Source: Terriglobales bacterium
Lineage (GTDB): Bacteria; Acidobacteriota; Terriglobia; Terriglobales; Acidobacteriaceae
Assembly: GCA_035764005.1 (NCBI GenBank)
Contig: DASTZZ010000062.1
Coordinates: 1 to 45,542 of the forward strand
DNA length: 45,542 bases
Direction: 5' to 3'
Part shown: piece by piece, positions 6,529 to 15,583 of the stretch
How positions within the stretch are numbered: position 1 is the stretch's first letter
How the letters are laid out: the number at the start of each line of letters is the position of its first letter
Made by a program: the position numbers and the translations under genes
The notes under the pieces: generated by a model
Databases searched by the model: none
What the model was told of the DNA's origin: nothing
The model's input: the letters and a program-made list of their open reading frames with translations, nothing else

Positions 6529-8040
6529 TCAGGCATATGCTATTCCCAAAGTGGTCTTTCGTTTTATGTTGAACCATCTTGCCAGGTTGTAGCTGAGGCA
6601 GGCCCAAGTCACTTCCATCGTCACTTTCAAGCGACTTCGACAACGGAACTGGCGTAATCCGCAGCGCTCCTTCAGCCAAGCATGAGGAAACTCCGCGATT
6701 TGAGAACGTTGTGAGTAGATTTGTTGCGCCGGTTCGGTCGCCATCTTCGTCTTAAATGCGGTGGTCGCTGCCGGTTCGTCGATGCGCGTGATCGATCGCC
6801 ACCAGCCAGGGCGTGCACCGGCGGGAGCGCATTGGCCGCGCAGTGGGCACTTGCTACAAACCGTTTTTCCCGGACGGTACACGTGCCCGATCACGCCACT
6901 ACCACGGTTTATACGAGCCTGGTGCGTGAGCTTCTGTCCCGCGGGACAGGTAAAACAATCCCGTTTGGGATGGTATGGAAAAGCGCTGGCCAGGAAATTG
7001 CCGGTGCGACCGCAGGCGTCCCGCTCCACCGCTCTCCAGCTGTCTTGCCAAGACCCGTAGAAGTCCACGCCGCAATCAGCTGCCACTTGCACCGACGCAT
7101 GATTGGTGTAATCTCCGTCGGCCACGATTTGCTTTGGTGTCCGACCTAGCGTCGTCGCGCATCGTTCCAGAGCCGGTTTCAGCTGACGGTAATCGATGGC
7201 GTCGGTGGTGGCTTCCACATTCACCACCAGGCCGTGAGTTGTGTCCGTGACTAGTTGTACGTTATAGCTGGGTACCGTTCCACCCTCGCCGTTCCTCATC
7301 ACGTGCGCGTCCGAATCCGTACTCGAGGCGCGCGCCACGAACTCTTTGCGATCGTGTTTCTTCTCTTTCTGCAGACGCTCTACTTCGCGCACCGCCGCTT
7401 CCAACCGACTGACCCGCTGCCGCGCCGCTCGCCGTCGCGCGGCAGCTTGACGCTTACACGTGCTCTCCTCTTGCTCGCTTTCTGCATTGAGGATGCGTAC
7501 TTGCTCGCGCGCCAGTTCCAGATGCGCTTCCAGTTTTTCTTTGCGGCGGAAGCTGTTGCTGCCGGCGTTGGCTTTGATTTTTGTCCCGTCCAGCGTTACT
7601 CGTTCCAGTGTGATCAATCCCTCGGCGCTCATCATGCCCAGCACCTGTACGAACAGGTCGTCCAGCGCTGCCTTGTTCTCCGAGCGAAAGCCCGATAAGG
7701 TTCGATGGCTGATCGCTTCTAGGCCGCACAGCCATTGAAAGCCCGGCTCAAATTCGCACTGCCGTGCCACCTCGCGTGCCGAACTGATGCCACGGCTGTA
7801 CGCATACAGCCACAAACTGATCAATAACTGTGGATCGGTGTGATCGCGCCCGGCACGGCCCTCGACTGCTTCAATCTGTGCGTGATAAAGACTGAGATCC
7901 AACCGTTCAACCAGTTCCCAAATCGAACGTGCGCTGTGGTCCTCTTCGATAAGTCTTTCCACATCCACAGTGCGCAACACAAGCTGGCGACGGTCAATGG
8001 ACGCTAGTCGCGGAGGAGGAGCATTCCGATCATTCGTCAC
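6529..8040 (-). CDS. IS1182 family transposase
   Basis: A 503-residue DDE transposase. The N-terminal region holds the family motif around QLLISLWLYAYSRGISSARE (residues 71-90). The likely catalytic acids are D151 in TLDGTKIKAN, D308/D310 in VADGDYTNH, and E450 in SQIAEFPHAWLK near the C-terminus (Y-x2-R-x3-E arrangement). A basic, coiled segment lies at 165-232, and a Cys cluster (CFTC at 362-365, CSKC at 395-398) is typical of IS1182 proteins. Full family length, with no stops or frameshifts. The start is GTG at 8040; no strong ribosome binding site is seen. It lies inside inverted repeats at 6404 and 8118, transcribed away from sulP. Confidence 0.92.
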   Translation of the reverse strand: MTNDRNAPPPRLASIDRRQLVLRTVDVERLIEEDHSARSIWELVERLDLSLYHAQIEAVEGRAGRDHTDPQLLISLWLYAYSRGISSAREVARQCEFEPGFQWLCGLEAISHRTLSGFRSENKAALDDLFVQVLGMMSAEGLITLERVTLDGTKIKANAGSNSFRRKEKLEAHLELAREQVRILNAESEQEESTCKRQAAARRRAARQRVSRLEAAVREVERLQKEKKHDRKEFVARASSTDSDAHVMRNGEGGTVPSYNVQLVTDTTHGLVVNVEATTDAIDYRQLKPALERCATTLGRTPKQIVADGDYTNHASVQVAADCGVDFYGSWQDSWRAVERDACGRTGNFLASAFPYHPKRDCFTCPAGQKLTHQARINRGSGVIGHVYRPGKTVCSKCPLRGQCAPAGARPGWWRSITRIDEPAATTAFKTKMATEPAQQIYSQRSQIAEFPHAWLKERCGLRQFRCRSRLKVTMEVTWACLSYNLARWFNIKRKTTLGIAYA

Positions 8041-8099
8041 ACCTGCAGTGTACGAGCATCGATCTTTTCCGCAATAACTTTATCGGGTCGCTCACGTCC

Positions 8100-8118
8100 C
8101 AATTTCTTCACAGCTTCC
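8100..8118. repeat. IS1182 right terminal inverted repeat
   Basis: CAATTTCTTCACAGCTTCC, a perfect match in inverted orientation to 6404-6422. It marks the right boundary of the element, 111 bp before the sulP start. Confidence 0.85.
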
Positions 8119-8229
8119 TGGCACCGGTTTATTCTGCGTCTGCTGTTGTTTTGAAGGCGAACCGAGGCGTTTGCCTTATTTCGCCTCCATCGCCATGCGA
8201 GCAGGATATATCGTAGGCCGCTCATTTCC

Positions 8230-9966
8230 ATGTCAGCCCTAGCCGAATGGTCGCCGAAGTCTGTCCTTTTATTAAGGACGTACACGCTCCGCACCTTCCT
8301 TTCTGATCTCCTCGCCGGAATTACAGTTGGACTCGTTGCCTTGCCATTGGCAATGGCATTCGCGATTGCTTCAGGAATGTCGCCGCAGGCCGGTCTTTAC
8401 ACAGCTGTTTTTGCGGGGTTCCTGATTTCTGCGCTCGGCGGATCGAGCACCCAGATCGGCGGTCCGACCGGAGCCTTCGTCATCGTCGTTGCCGGAATTG
8501 TTGCAAATCACGGCGTCTCCGGCCTTTTCATCTGTACGCTGCTCGCCGGACTCATGCTCATCTTTATGGGAGCGACTGGGCTGGGATCTGCTGTTCGTTT
8601 CATCCCGCGGCCGGTTGTGGTGGGATTCACCAATGGCATTGCGATTCTGATCACGAGCACACAAATCAAAGACTTTTTTGGGTTGCGGATAGCCTCCGTT
8701 CCCGGCGACTTCCTGGGCCGCATGCATGCGATCGCGGTCAATTTCCGCTCGATTTCGCTCTCGGCGACGTTGTTGTCGCTCATTTCACTCGCGCTCATCA
8801 TCCTGACTGCCCAATATGTGAAGCGGATTCCAGGCTACATAGTCGCGCTTTTTGTCGGGACTGCGTTGGCGTTGATTTTTAGACTGCCGCTGGAGACGAT
8901 CGGCACCCGCTTTGGCGGCATCCCGTCTGGATTACCGCACTTGGCTATTCCACATCTCAAATTGAGCCTGGTTCGGCCTTTGATCTCGCCTGCAATTACG
9001 GTCGCTATGCTCGGCGCCATCGAATCGCTTATGTCAGCCGTGGTTTCCGACCGCATGAGCGGCGACCGGCACAATCCCAATGTGGAATTGATTGCGCAGG
9101 GAATTGCAAACCTGACCTCGCCACTCGTTGGAGGTCTGCCCGCAACCGGCGCGATTGCACGTACCGCAACCAACATTCGCTCTGGCGCAAAGACTCCTGT
9201 TTCGGGAATGGTGCATGCGCTCACATTGCTGAGCATTCTTCTGTTCGCCGCGCCGTTGGCGAAGTTCGTTCCGCTTTGTGTCCTTGGCGCCATCCTGATG
9301 GTCGTGTCGTACAACATGGGCGAGTGGCGCGAAATTCCGGAACTGCTGCGGTTGAGCAAGCTCGAGATTGCAGTCTGGCTCATTACTCTGCTGCTCACGG
9401 TATTCGCCGATCTAACTGTGGCCGTCGAAGCAGGCATGATGCTGGCAATCTTGATCTATTTGCGCAACGTCACGTCGACTACGACCGTCTCGGAAGTCAC
9501 GGCAGAGTATTTGGAAGATGGTCGCGTCCATATCCTGCAGGACAAGCAGATTCCTCCCTACGTGAGTATCTTCCGCATTCACGGTCCTTTTCTTTTTGGA
9601 GCCACTGACAAGATCAACGACGTAGTAGCACGGCTCGACCAGATGCCAGCAATCGTTGTCCTGCGTCTTCGCAATATGACTGCGCTCGACGCGACCGGGG
9701 TGCGCGCACTCGAGGAGTTTGCGGACGCGGTCCACGGTAGTGGTCGGCATTTGATCTTATGCGGTGCTTTGCCACAGCCGGCAAAACTCATGAAACAAGC
9801 AGAATTTGAGCAGCACGTGGGAGCACAGAATGTATGCGCAAATGTTACGGCGGCACTGGCGCGAGCGCAGGAATTATTCGCGAAGATGTCGCCGGAAGAT
9901 CAGTCGATGAATTTGCGCAGGCGTAAGACGGATCCTGTTGAAAGTGCCTCTGCAGCCACTGTCTAG
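8230..9966 (+). CDS. SulP family anion transporter with C-terminal STAS domain
   Basis: A 578-residue inner-membrane transporter. Residues ~20-420 form many hydrophobic helices. The SulP signature is visible: LAGITVGLVALPLAMAFAIASG with PQAGLYTAVFAGFL, then GPTGAFVIVVAG (anion-binding GPT region), and FTNGIAILI. The C-terminal STAS domain (about 430-555) includes VVLRLRNMTALDATGVRALEEF. Substrate (sulfate, bicarbonate or other anion) cannot be assigned, and no carbonic anhydrase gene is adjacent. The start is ATG 8230 with only a weak upstream site. The IS1182 right end lies 111 bp upstream, so the native promoter may have been displaced or replaced. Confidence 0.92.
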   Translation: MSALAEWSPKSVLLLRTYTLRTFLSDLLAGITVGLVALPLAMAFAIASGMSPQAGLYTAVFAGFLISALGGSSTQIGGPTGAFVIVVAGIVANHGVSGLFICTLLAGLMLIFMGATGLGSAVRFIPRPVVVGFTNGIAILITSTQIKDFFGLRIASVPGDFLGRMHAIAVNFRSISLSATLLSLISLALIILTAQYVKRIPGYIVALFVGTALALIFRLPLETIGTRFGGIPSGLPHLAIPHLKLSLVRPLISPAITVAMLGAIESLMSAVVSDRMSGDRHNPNVELIAQGIANLTSPLVGGLPATGAIARTATNIRSGAKTPVSGMVHALTLLSILLFAAPLAKFVPLCVLGAILMVVSYNMGEWREIPELLRLSKLEIAVWLITLLLTVFADLTVAVEAGMMLAILIYLRNVTSTTTVSEVTAEYLEDGRVHILQDKQIPPYVSIFRIHGPFLFGATDKINDVVARLDQMPAIVVLRLRNMTALDATGVRALEEFADAVHGSGRHLILCGALPQPAKLMKQAEFEQHVGAQNVCANVTAALARAQELFAKMSPEDQSMNLRRRKTDPVESASAATV

Positions 9967-10195
9967 CTTCACTCGAAGGCACTACCAAAGCCAGGCGGAA
10001 CTCGGCGGGATAGCCTGAGACTGTCTCCCATTTGCTTCTCCTCTCCATGGAAGGCGGCGTGGGACTGTCATGAAGTCGTCGAACCGTCCAGCCAGGTAAG
10101 AGCAACCGCAAACATCAAAAAGCAACACCAACCGCAAAACCCAAAGACAAAAGCGCCACCCGCTACCGCAGGAGTTTCTGTTAGACTGCTCGGCC

Positions 10196-10697
10196 GTGGC
10201 CGAGAGCGTGCCTTTGGCTTACCTGATCATCTTTCGTTCTTACGGGACATGGTTGCACGGCGATCCGCGCGGATCGGTCGATCGATTTCACAATCAGTAT
10301 GGCACGCCGGTCTTTCCCCCCAACGCTGCCCGCCTTGTTCAAACCGAGGTCCGGCTCAAGAGAGTCCCTGTTGTGCTCACGGCGGTGCAACGCCAGTCCG
10401 TCGAAGGGCGATTCGCGAAACGCGTGATATTCGGAACTGGCTTCTCCGGGCGCTGAACGTAAGGACGAACCACGTCCACGCCGTCATTTCTACCGCGGCA
10501 CATCCCGATTGGTCCTGAATGCGTTGAAAGCAAATGCAACCCGCCAACTGCGGCAAGACCGCTGCTGGGAAGATTCGAGCAGTCCGTGGTCCGGCGGAGG
10601 AAGCAGGCGTTATGTGTGGACCGAAGCGGGTCTGCAACGTGCCATCGACTACGTCATCAATGGGCAGGATGGCGAGGTACCAGACAACTTGCGTTAA
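10196..10697 (+). pseudogene. RAYT (REP-associated tyrosine transposase, IS200/IS605-like), two frameshifts
   Basis: Three reading frames together spell one RAYT protein. Frame 1 (10196 to ~10400) gives LAYLIIFRSYGTWLHGD and RGSVDRFHNQYGTP. Frame 2 (~10400-10505) gives AIRETRDIRNWLLRALNVRTNHVHAV, with the HVH metal-binding motif of HUH (Y1) transposases. Frame 3 (~10505-10697) gives VLNALKANATRQLRQD and RAIDYVINGQ, with the likely catalytic tyrosine. The motifs are conserved, but two frame changes interrupt them, so a functional protein is unlikely. Full-length relatives are about 170-180 residues, which matches 10196-10697. An inverted REP pair lies 90 bp downstream, the expected partner DNA of a RAYT. 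Confidence 0.85.
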
Positions 10698-10737
10698 TCA
10701 AGGGAGTCGACACTCGGCAATCGCTGTGAACAAACTT

Positions 10738-10764
10738 CTAAACTGCTGAGCTGCTAGCTGACTG
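10738..10764. repeat. AGCT-rich dispersed repeat, copy A
   Basis: CTAAACTGCTGAGCTGCTAG followed by CTGACTG. It shares the CTGCTGAGCTGCTAGC core with copies at 14591, 30458 and 40488, all intergenic. Confidence 0.6.
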
Positions 10765-10785
10765 CAAACAGCAGCGGCAAGCCTT

Positions 10786-10953
10786 TCATCCTGAGTCGCG
10801 TTTGCGCAAAGGATCTCCCGGGATGCTTATGCCTAACACGCGCTTACGAGGCTCTTTGGTCAATTGCCTGGGTTTTGGCGAAGGAGCCATACCGGCGGCA
10901 TTTCAGTCGGAAATATTGCGGGAGATCCTTCGCCAAAATGCGGCTCAGGATGA
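10786..10953. repeat. Inverted pair of REP-like units (REPIN-like)
   Basis: Unit 1 (10786-10820) and unit 2 (10919-10953, inverted) are 35 bp and match at 30 positions. Both begin TCATCCTGAG and end AAGGATCTCCCG, and each can fold (ATCCT pairs with AGGAT, with an inner CGC/GCG stem). A third partial copy (TTTTGGCGAAGGA, 10873-10885) lies in the 98-bp spacer. Two inverted REP units next to a RAYT gene is the classical REPIN arrangement. Confidence 0.8.
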
Positions 10954-11249
10954 CAAGTTATAGGAGGGGTAAAACCTGGTGACGACGGGACGTTCCCAAA
11001 AACTACGGCAAAGGCTTGGACTATTTTCGCCCGCGGAGGTTCAGGCACCCATAATCCAGCGAGAATGGCGGATCGTCTTCTGCAGCCTGCGCTGTAAGAA
11101 ATCCGGCGACGAAATCCGGTAACCAGTCTCTCCCGTTTTCCCAAATGCGGAATCAAAAACTTACAAATCGCGCTATGCCTGTTACTTGTTGATTCCTGAT
11201 TCGGGAATCATTTATCTCTGACAGGTCGCAGGCCGTTCCCCTTTCGCCA

Positions 11250-14207
11250 TCACCTGACGATCAACGTGACTGGCATACTTACCGGTTGTACGCTTGAATT
11301 GGAGCTGGTAGCGGTCATTGTGATCGTGTAGGTTCCGGGTGGCGTTCCGGGCGTTGCGGGTGGTGGTGGTGGCGGAGCAGAACCTCCGCCGCAGCTGATG
11401 CAGAGCAGCGCGGCGAATGCGCCAATCGCAAAGAACCTCCGTGGAATGTGCCTCCTGGCTCTGTTCCCGTGAGCAGGCAGAACCATTGCCAGCAGGCAGA
11501 CAGCCCACACCGGCCAAGCATGGCCGCCGAAGTTATCCAAGGGAGACCCGAGCGTCGGCCCAGGCGCCAATTGGGCACGAGCGGCGGTGGTAGTCACGGT
11601 CATCGTCGAAGAGTTGCCGGAACTCGGGTTCGGGCTGAAACTTGCCGTAGCCGATGCCGGCAATCCGGTAACACTAAAGGTCAAATTATCGACGAAACCT
11701 GCACTCCGCGAAATTGTTACGGTGTAAGTCGTGAGGGAGCCGGCGGAGACAATCTGAGAAGGAGGCGTGGCGGCCAGACTAAAAAGTGGGCCCCCGGGCG
11801 TAACCGTAAAGCTGGCAGCGCTGGTCGTGGTCCCATCCAGCGTTGTGACCGTGATGGGACCCGTGGTACTCCCGAAGGGAACTGTCGTCGTGACCGTCCC
11901 GGAGTTGCTCACCGTGAATGTAGCCACCCTTCCACCAAAAAAAACGCCTCTGGCCCCAGTTAAGTTCGTGCCGGTAATCGTGACACCCGTTCCAGCCGGA
12001 CCGTTGGCCGGTGTAAAGGACACGATGGCTGGCGTAACCGTAAAGCGCGTCGTGGTTTTCAAAGGCCCGCTGCCAGGCGTGGTGACCGTGATGGGGCCTG
12101 TGGTGGCCCCGCCGGGAACTGTCGTCGCGATTGTTCCGGAGGGGCTGACTGTGAACGTAGACGCCACTCCGTTAAACGAAACAGCTGTGGCTCCGGTGAA
12201 GGCCGTGCCGGTAATCGTCACACCCGTTCCAACGGGACCGAAAGTCGGGGTAAACGGGCTGAAGCTGATGCCTTCCAGGAAGGCGATGATGTCGTCGGTG
12301 GCGGTGGGCCCAATCGCCGCAGTATTGATCTGGCCGGAAAACGCCGCACCTGGCGAGGTGTTGAAGAAAGACGAGTTATAAAACGCGAGCACATCTTGCA
12401 ATGTGGCTGCGGAGCCGTCGTGGAAGAACGGACCCAGGTTGGCGATGTTGAAAAGCTGGCGGACGACGAACGCACGCGACCCGCAGGGTGTGCCCTCGCA
12501 GGGAAGGTTGTCGACTCCAGCCGAGTTGATGGTCTGGTTCACCACACCAGTGTCGAATAGCGCTCCATCGGTGAGAACCGTCCCGCTGTGGCAAAACGAG
12601 CACTCGGCCGCGCCGAAAAAATCATTAAAGCCTCGCTGTTGCGCGGCCGTGACCACGAACCGGCTTAAATTGAACTTGTTCGGATCGTTTCCTGCCGGGA
12701 ACTCCTGCGCACGCATGAACGCTTCCAGGGCGGCCAACTCATCAGATGTCGGCAGCCGGAAATCTGGGGCCGATCCACCGCTGTTCCGAGCCAGCGTCCG
12801 CGGGAAGTGCTGGATGATGGCTCCCGTCGCGAACGATTGCAGATCGCTGAAGTTGCCGCCGAGTCCAAACGGGCCAAATCTTTCGCTCAGGTTCAGTAGG
12901 TGGGGAGACTTGCGGAACACGGGCGCGGTCGTCGTTGGGGAAAAGCCATCGATGTTTTCCAGAATGAGGCCACGGCCTTGAGGGAAGTTCAGCGTATCCA
13001 GGCTCGTCCTCATCCGCTTCGGATCTTCCAGGCCGAGCACAGACGAACCTGAGATAGCGCCGAGACTTCCTGCGGTGATGCTCGCGACGGTTCCCGTACA
13101 CGAGTTGCTGTCGCTCACTGTGCCGGACAAGGCCGGGTTCATGCCGCCGTAGACAAGATAGGTGGTCGGTGAAACCTGCGTCAGCACCTTGGCTGTCGCT
13201 CCGCTTCCACTCGTTAGCATGCCCTGCAACGTTCCAATGCATGGCGCCGCGCTCGACACCGTGTCGCTCAGAACCAGCGTGTTGAGATTGAAGTCATAGC
13301 CGGCATCGAAGCTGGACGGCTTCATCTCGCCGACAAACAGCGGATCAAACGTCGTGGAGACGGTATTGAATCGCGACTGGATATTGCTCGGCGTCAGCGC
13401 GAAATTCAGGCTCGCTATGTGACAAGTTGCGCAGGTCCGCCCATTGCCCTGAAACGTCTCGAAGTTGAAAAGGTTCCCGCCCTGGTCGACTTGGGTTGCT
13501 ACCGGGATGGTGAGCGTCTGTCCCGCATCGTTCGTCGGTGTAGGTGTCGTATTGATGGCGAAATCGGAGTTAGGGACGGAACCGCAAGAGGTAGAGGTGC
13601 GTTTCAGGCTGACCGTATTCATGATGGGAAGGGCGGCCGCCGGAGGACCTGCTACAACAGCGCCGTTGCAGCCGCCGGAGTCAGTTCCCGTTTGGGCAGC
13701 AGGAAAGCTCCCGTAAGCAACGCAGTCGGTTCGAGAAGACGCGTTGGGGTTCAACGGATTGTTCGTGAAGCACACCATCCCACCAATCGGGTTGAGGAGC
13801 GGCGGCATAATGAAATCGGGAGTCGGTGCTCCAGTCAGGTTGGCAAAGTCCTGGGTCGCAATCAACTGCGGGTGAGTATCAGCGGGCACATCGTGCGGGA
13901 ATCTGAACTTGCCAGTTTCTCTTCCCGCAGCGTCGAAAAACTGTAGCATCACCCTCGATTGAGTCTCGGTAGCCTGCGGGCCCCATAAGTTGCCGCCCCC
14001 CTCCTGCTGGATAACGATAAATTGGACTTTGGAGTTGCCATTGACGCCGGCCATGATCTCCTGAATATGGTTCTGTTCATCGCTCGCAACAGCGCGACTC
14101 GGAGACAGCAGAAGAACCAAGCCGATCGCCAGGGTATAGGCGAATTGCAGATTCGTGTTCCGGTTAGTCAAGTCTTTGGCCTGCCATTTTCCGTGTTCGT
14201 CATACAT
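11250..14207 (-). CDS. Exported di-heme cytochrome c peroxidase-like (MauG-type) protein with TIG/Ig repeats and CGGG tail
   Basis: A 985-residue exported protein from ATG 14207 (AAGGA 7 nt upstream); frames open further (to 14342) would put ~45 extra residues before the signal peptide (21-42). Two heme c sites are seen: CATCH (259-263) and CSFCH (536-540). After the second, LFNIANLGPFFHDGSAATLQD is typical of MauG/cytochrome c peroxidases. Then come two TIG (IPT) repeats (about 650-723 and 728-803, each starting FTP-x-x-GP-x-GTGVTITG) and an Ig-like region (808-875). The tail is hydrophobic helix, RARRHIPRR, second hydrophobic helix, C939GGG, proline run, and a last Ig-like strand segment. 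Probable cell-surface oxidoreductase; substrate unknown. The gene stands alone on the minus strand. Confidence 0.85.
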   Translation of the reverse strand: MYDEHGKWQAKDLTNRNTNLQFAYTLAIGLVLLLSPSRAVASDEQNHIQEIMAGVNGNSKVQFIVIQQEGGGNLWGPQATETQSRVMLQFFDAAGRETGKFRFPHDVPADTHPQLIATQDFANLTGAPTPDFIMPPLLNPIGGMVCFTNNPLNPNASSRTDCVAYGSFPAAQTGTDSGGCNGAVVAGPPAAALPIMNTVSLKRTSTSCGSVPNSDFAINTTPTPTNDAGQTLTIPVATQVDQGGNLFNFETFQGNGRTCATCHIASLNFALTPSNIQSRFNTVSTTFDPLFVGEMKPSSFDAGYDFNLNTLVLSDTVSSAAPCIGTLQGMLTSGSGATAKVLTQVSPTTYLVYGGMNPALSGTVSDSNSCTGTVASITAGSLGAISGSSVLGLEDPKRMRTSLDTLNFPQGRGLILENIDGFSPTTTAPVFRKSPHLLNLSERFGPFGLGGNFSDLQSFATGAIIQHFPRTLARNSGGSAPDFRLPTSDELAALEAFMRAQEFPAGNDPNKFNLSRFVVTAAQQRGFNDFFGAAECSFCHSGTVLTDGALFDTGVVNQTINSAGVDNLPCEGTPCGSRAFVVRQLFNIANLGPFFHDGSAATLQDVLAFYNSSFFNTSPGAAFSGQINTAAIGPTATDDIIAFLEGISFSPFTPTFGPVGTGVTITGTAFTGATAVSFNGVASTFTVSPSGTIATTVPGGATTGPITVTTPGSGPLKTTTRFTVTPAIVSFTPANGPAGTGVTITGTNLTGARGVFFGGRVATFTVSNSGTVTTTVPFGSTTGPITVTTLDGTTTSAASFTVTPGGPLFSLAATPPSQIVSAGSLTTYTVTISRSAGFVDNLTFSVTGLPASATASFSPNPSSGNSSTMTVTTTAARAQLAPGPTLGSPLDNFGGHAWPVWAVCLLAMVLPAHGNRARRHIPRRFFAIGAFAALLCISCGGGSAPPPPPPATPGTPPGTYTITMTATSSNSSVQPVSMPVTLIVR

Positions 14208-14879
14208 GGCAGATCCTTGCAACCGGGACTTCCATTTGCTTGAGTGATCTTTAGCGTTAGGGGGAATGCTGCCGGAAGTCGAGCCGCTTATTTCCGTCGG
14301 CGTGAGTGTGAACATACTCGTCACTCCATCTTTATCCTCCAACGAGCGCGGTGACTGGCTTTAGCTTGTAGTTCATGGCAAGTTAAGTTTGCTTTCATGT
14401 CCTACTGAAAGCCCGGTTTCCGCAGACACGTTTGAGGACTTAGTCTTTCCCGAAGCAGTACGAGTCATATGCACTTGCGCGGAAGAGACAAGCGAGCGAC
14501 CTTTTACCATATTGGAAAGCGCTAGTCGATAACTAGAAAGTAATTAGCTGCGAGATCAATACGACAAATGCGGGACAGGGTGTGGCAAGAAGAAGCTGCT
14601 AAGCCTCTAGCTCCTGGCTATTAGCTAAACACAGATTTTTCGCAATCTATGCCTGCTCTTTGTAATGTCAACGGAAGTTAGCGTCGGTTACGCGTGGATC
14701 GACAGTGCGGGCGGCTGTCCGACTATTCCTAATTTGGAACCCGCGTGGGTGGCTCCGTTCATCGCGATTTTCCGTCACTGGGATGCTCTTCGTTGAGAGT
14801 TCCAAATTGTTGACGAGGACCCGTCTTCGTCTCGAATGGAACACAGTGAACCTGCCGGCGCTCGCCAATCAATCATTTC
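14208..14879. other. Gene-free spacer upstream of the cytochrome gene
   Basis: The first 135 bp (to 14342) stay open in the cytochrome frame and could be N-terminal coding if an upstream start is used. Beyond that no gene is supported. Open frames between 14668 and 14983 are Arg-rich and show no known fold. An AGCT-rich repeat sits at 14591-14628. The cytochrome promoter presumably lies here; no clear -35/-10 pair is seen. Confidence 0.5.
14591..14628. repeat. AGCT-rich dispersed repeat, copy B
   Basis: Contains AAGCTGCTAAGCCTCTAGCT, then CCTGGCTATTAGCT. In reverse complement, the copy at 40488-40524 matches it along most of its length, so the two are copies of one ~36-bp repeat rather than chance. 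Confidence 0.7.
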
Positions 14880-15416
14880 TCACGACGCACCATATCGTCT
14901 CAGTAAAGCATCGATATCGCGTCTTTCGGTCGGATAACCTGCCTCGTGCACGCGAGCACCGGCGGCCAGCAACTCCTCAATGATAGTGAGATGATCGGCT
15001 CGAGGTTCATTGACAGCCGACCATACTGCCGTACCCAGAACAGTACCGTCGTACATTGAGCGAGACTCAAGCGGCACTTTGTGGCGAATCAGCAAACGTA
15101 CGGCTTCCAGTTGGCCTCGATTAGCAGCCCAATGAATAGCGTCCAACCCGGTGCTTGCTCCGCCCGCAGGTGAAACTCCCCTATTCAGCAAGTACTCAGC
15201 AACTTCGGTTCGGCCATTGAAACATGCGCAGGTAAGCGCTTCTGCGAGTTCTTGGTCGTGACCGCGAAACAGCCCTTGTTCCACCCACTGTTCGATTTGT
15301 GGCCGCGAGCCCTTTACGCTTTGGAACAGGGGATCAAGATGTGAAAAATCACCTCGTTTGAGGCCGCGCAACGCATCATCCCACGCCGCATTGTTTTTGG
15401 AAGTCTGCATGAGCAT
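14880..15416 (-). CDS. Ankyrin-repeat protein
   Basis: A 178-residue cytosolic protein (no signal peptide) with at least three ankyrin repeats: ELAEALTCACFNGRTEVAEYLLNRGVSP (about 56-83), LDAIHWAANRGQLEAVRLLIRHKVPL (about 90-115), and a degenerate repeat LGTAVWSAVNEPRADHLTIIEELLAAGARV (about 126-155). Ankyrin repeats mediate protein-protein contacts; no catalytic domain is present. The end is EAGYPTERRDIDALLRRYGAS. Starts at 15416 or 15410 (MLM); neither has a strong ribosome binding site. Flanked by unrelated genes. Confidence 0.85.
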   Translation of the reverse strand: MLMQTSKNNAAWDDALRGLKRGDFSHLDPLFQSVKGSRPQIEQWVEQGLFRGHDQELAEALTCACFNGRTEVAEYLLNRGVSPAGGASTGLDAIHWAANRGQLEAVRLLIRHKVPLESRSMYDGTVLGTAVWSAVNEPRADHLTIIEELLAAGARVHEAGYPTERRDIDALLRRYGAS

Positions 15417-15583
15417 CGGCAGCCTAGCTCAACCCGCCGGACACATCAAGCACGGTTTACCGCCGACAGCTTAAAAGCCTACTTCCATGGGAATCACCCA
15501 AGCGAATCGCGTACCGGTCAAAATCATTGACACCGAGTCTCAACCCGCTTCGCAGACGTGACTCACTGCTAAACTATGCGCCC

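Larger units (their letters stand above)
6404..8118 (-). mobile_element. IS1182-family insertion sequence, apparently complete
   Basis: A 1,715-bp element bounded by perfect 19-bp inverted repeats (6404-6422 and 8100-8118) and carrying one intact 503-codon transposase gene on the minus strand. Size, single gene and end structure fit the IS1182 family. No target duplication is visible (left flank ends CCGTCT, right flank begins TGGCAC). The left end abuts a hairpin, and IS1182 members are known to prefer hairpin targets. The intact gene and perfect ends suggest recent arrival or activity. It sits between the SRPBCC gene and sulP, directly upstream of sulP. Confidence 0.85.
10698..11249. other. 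Gene-free spacer carrying REP-like repeats
   Basis: No gene is seen. It contains an AGCT-rich repeat (10738-10764), an inverted pair of REP-like units (10786-10953), and two TTCCC-N5-GGGAA-like palindromes with one arm mismatch each (11138-11152 and 11193-11207). The latter sits just past the 3' end of the cytochrome gene, within a longer inverted repeat 11191-11209. Confidence 0.65.

Noticed and set aside
10196-10697. Programmed frameshifting in the RAYT gene
   Set aside because: Two separate shifts with no slippery heptamer or pseudoknot seen; decay is simpler.
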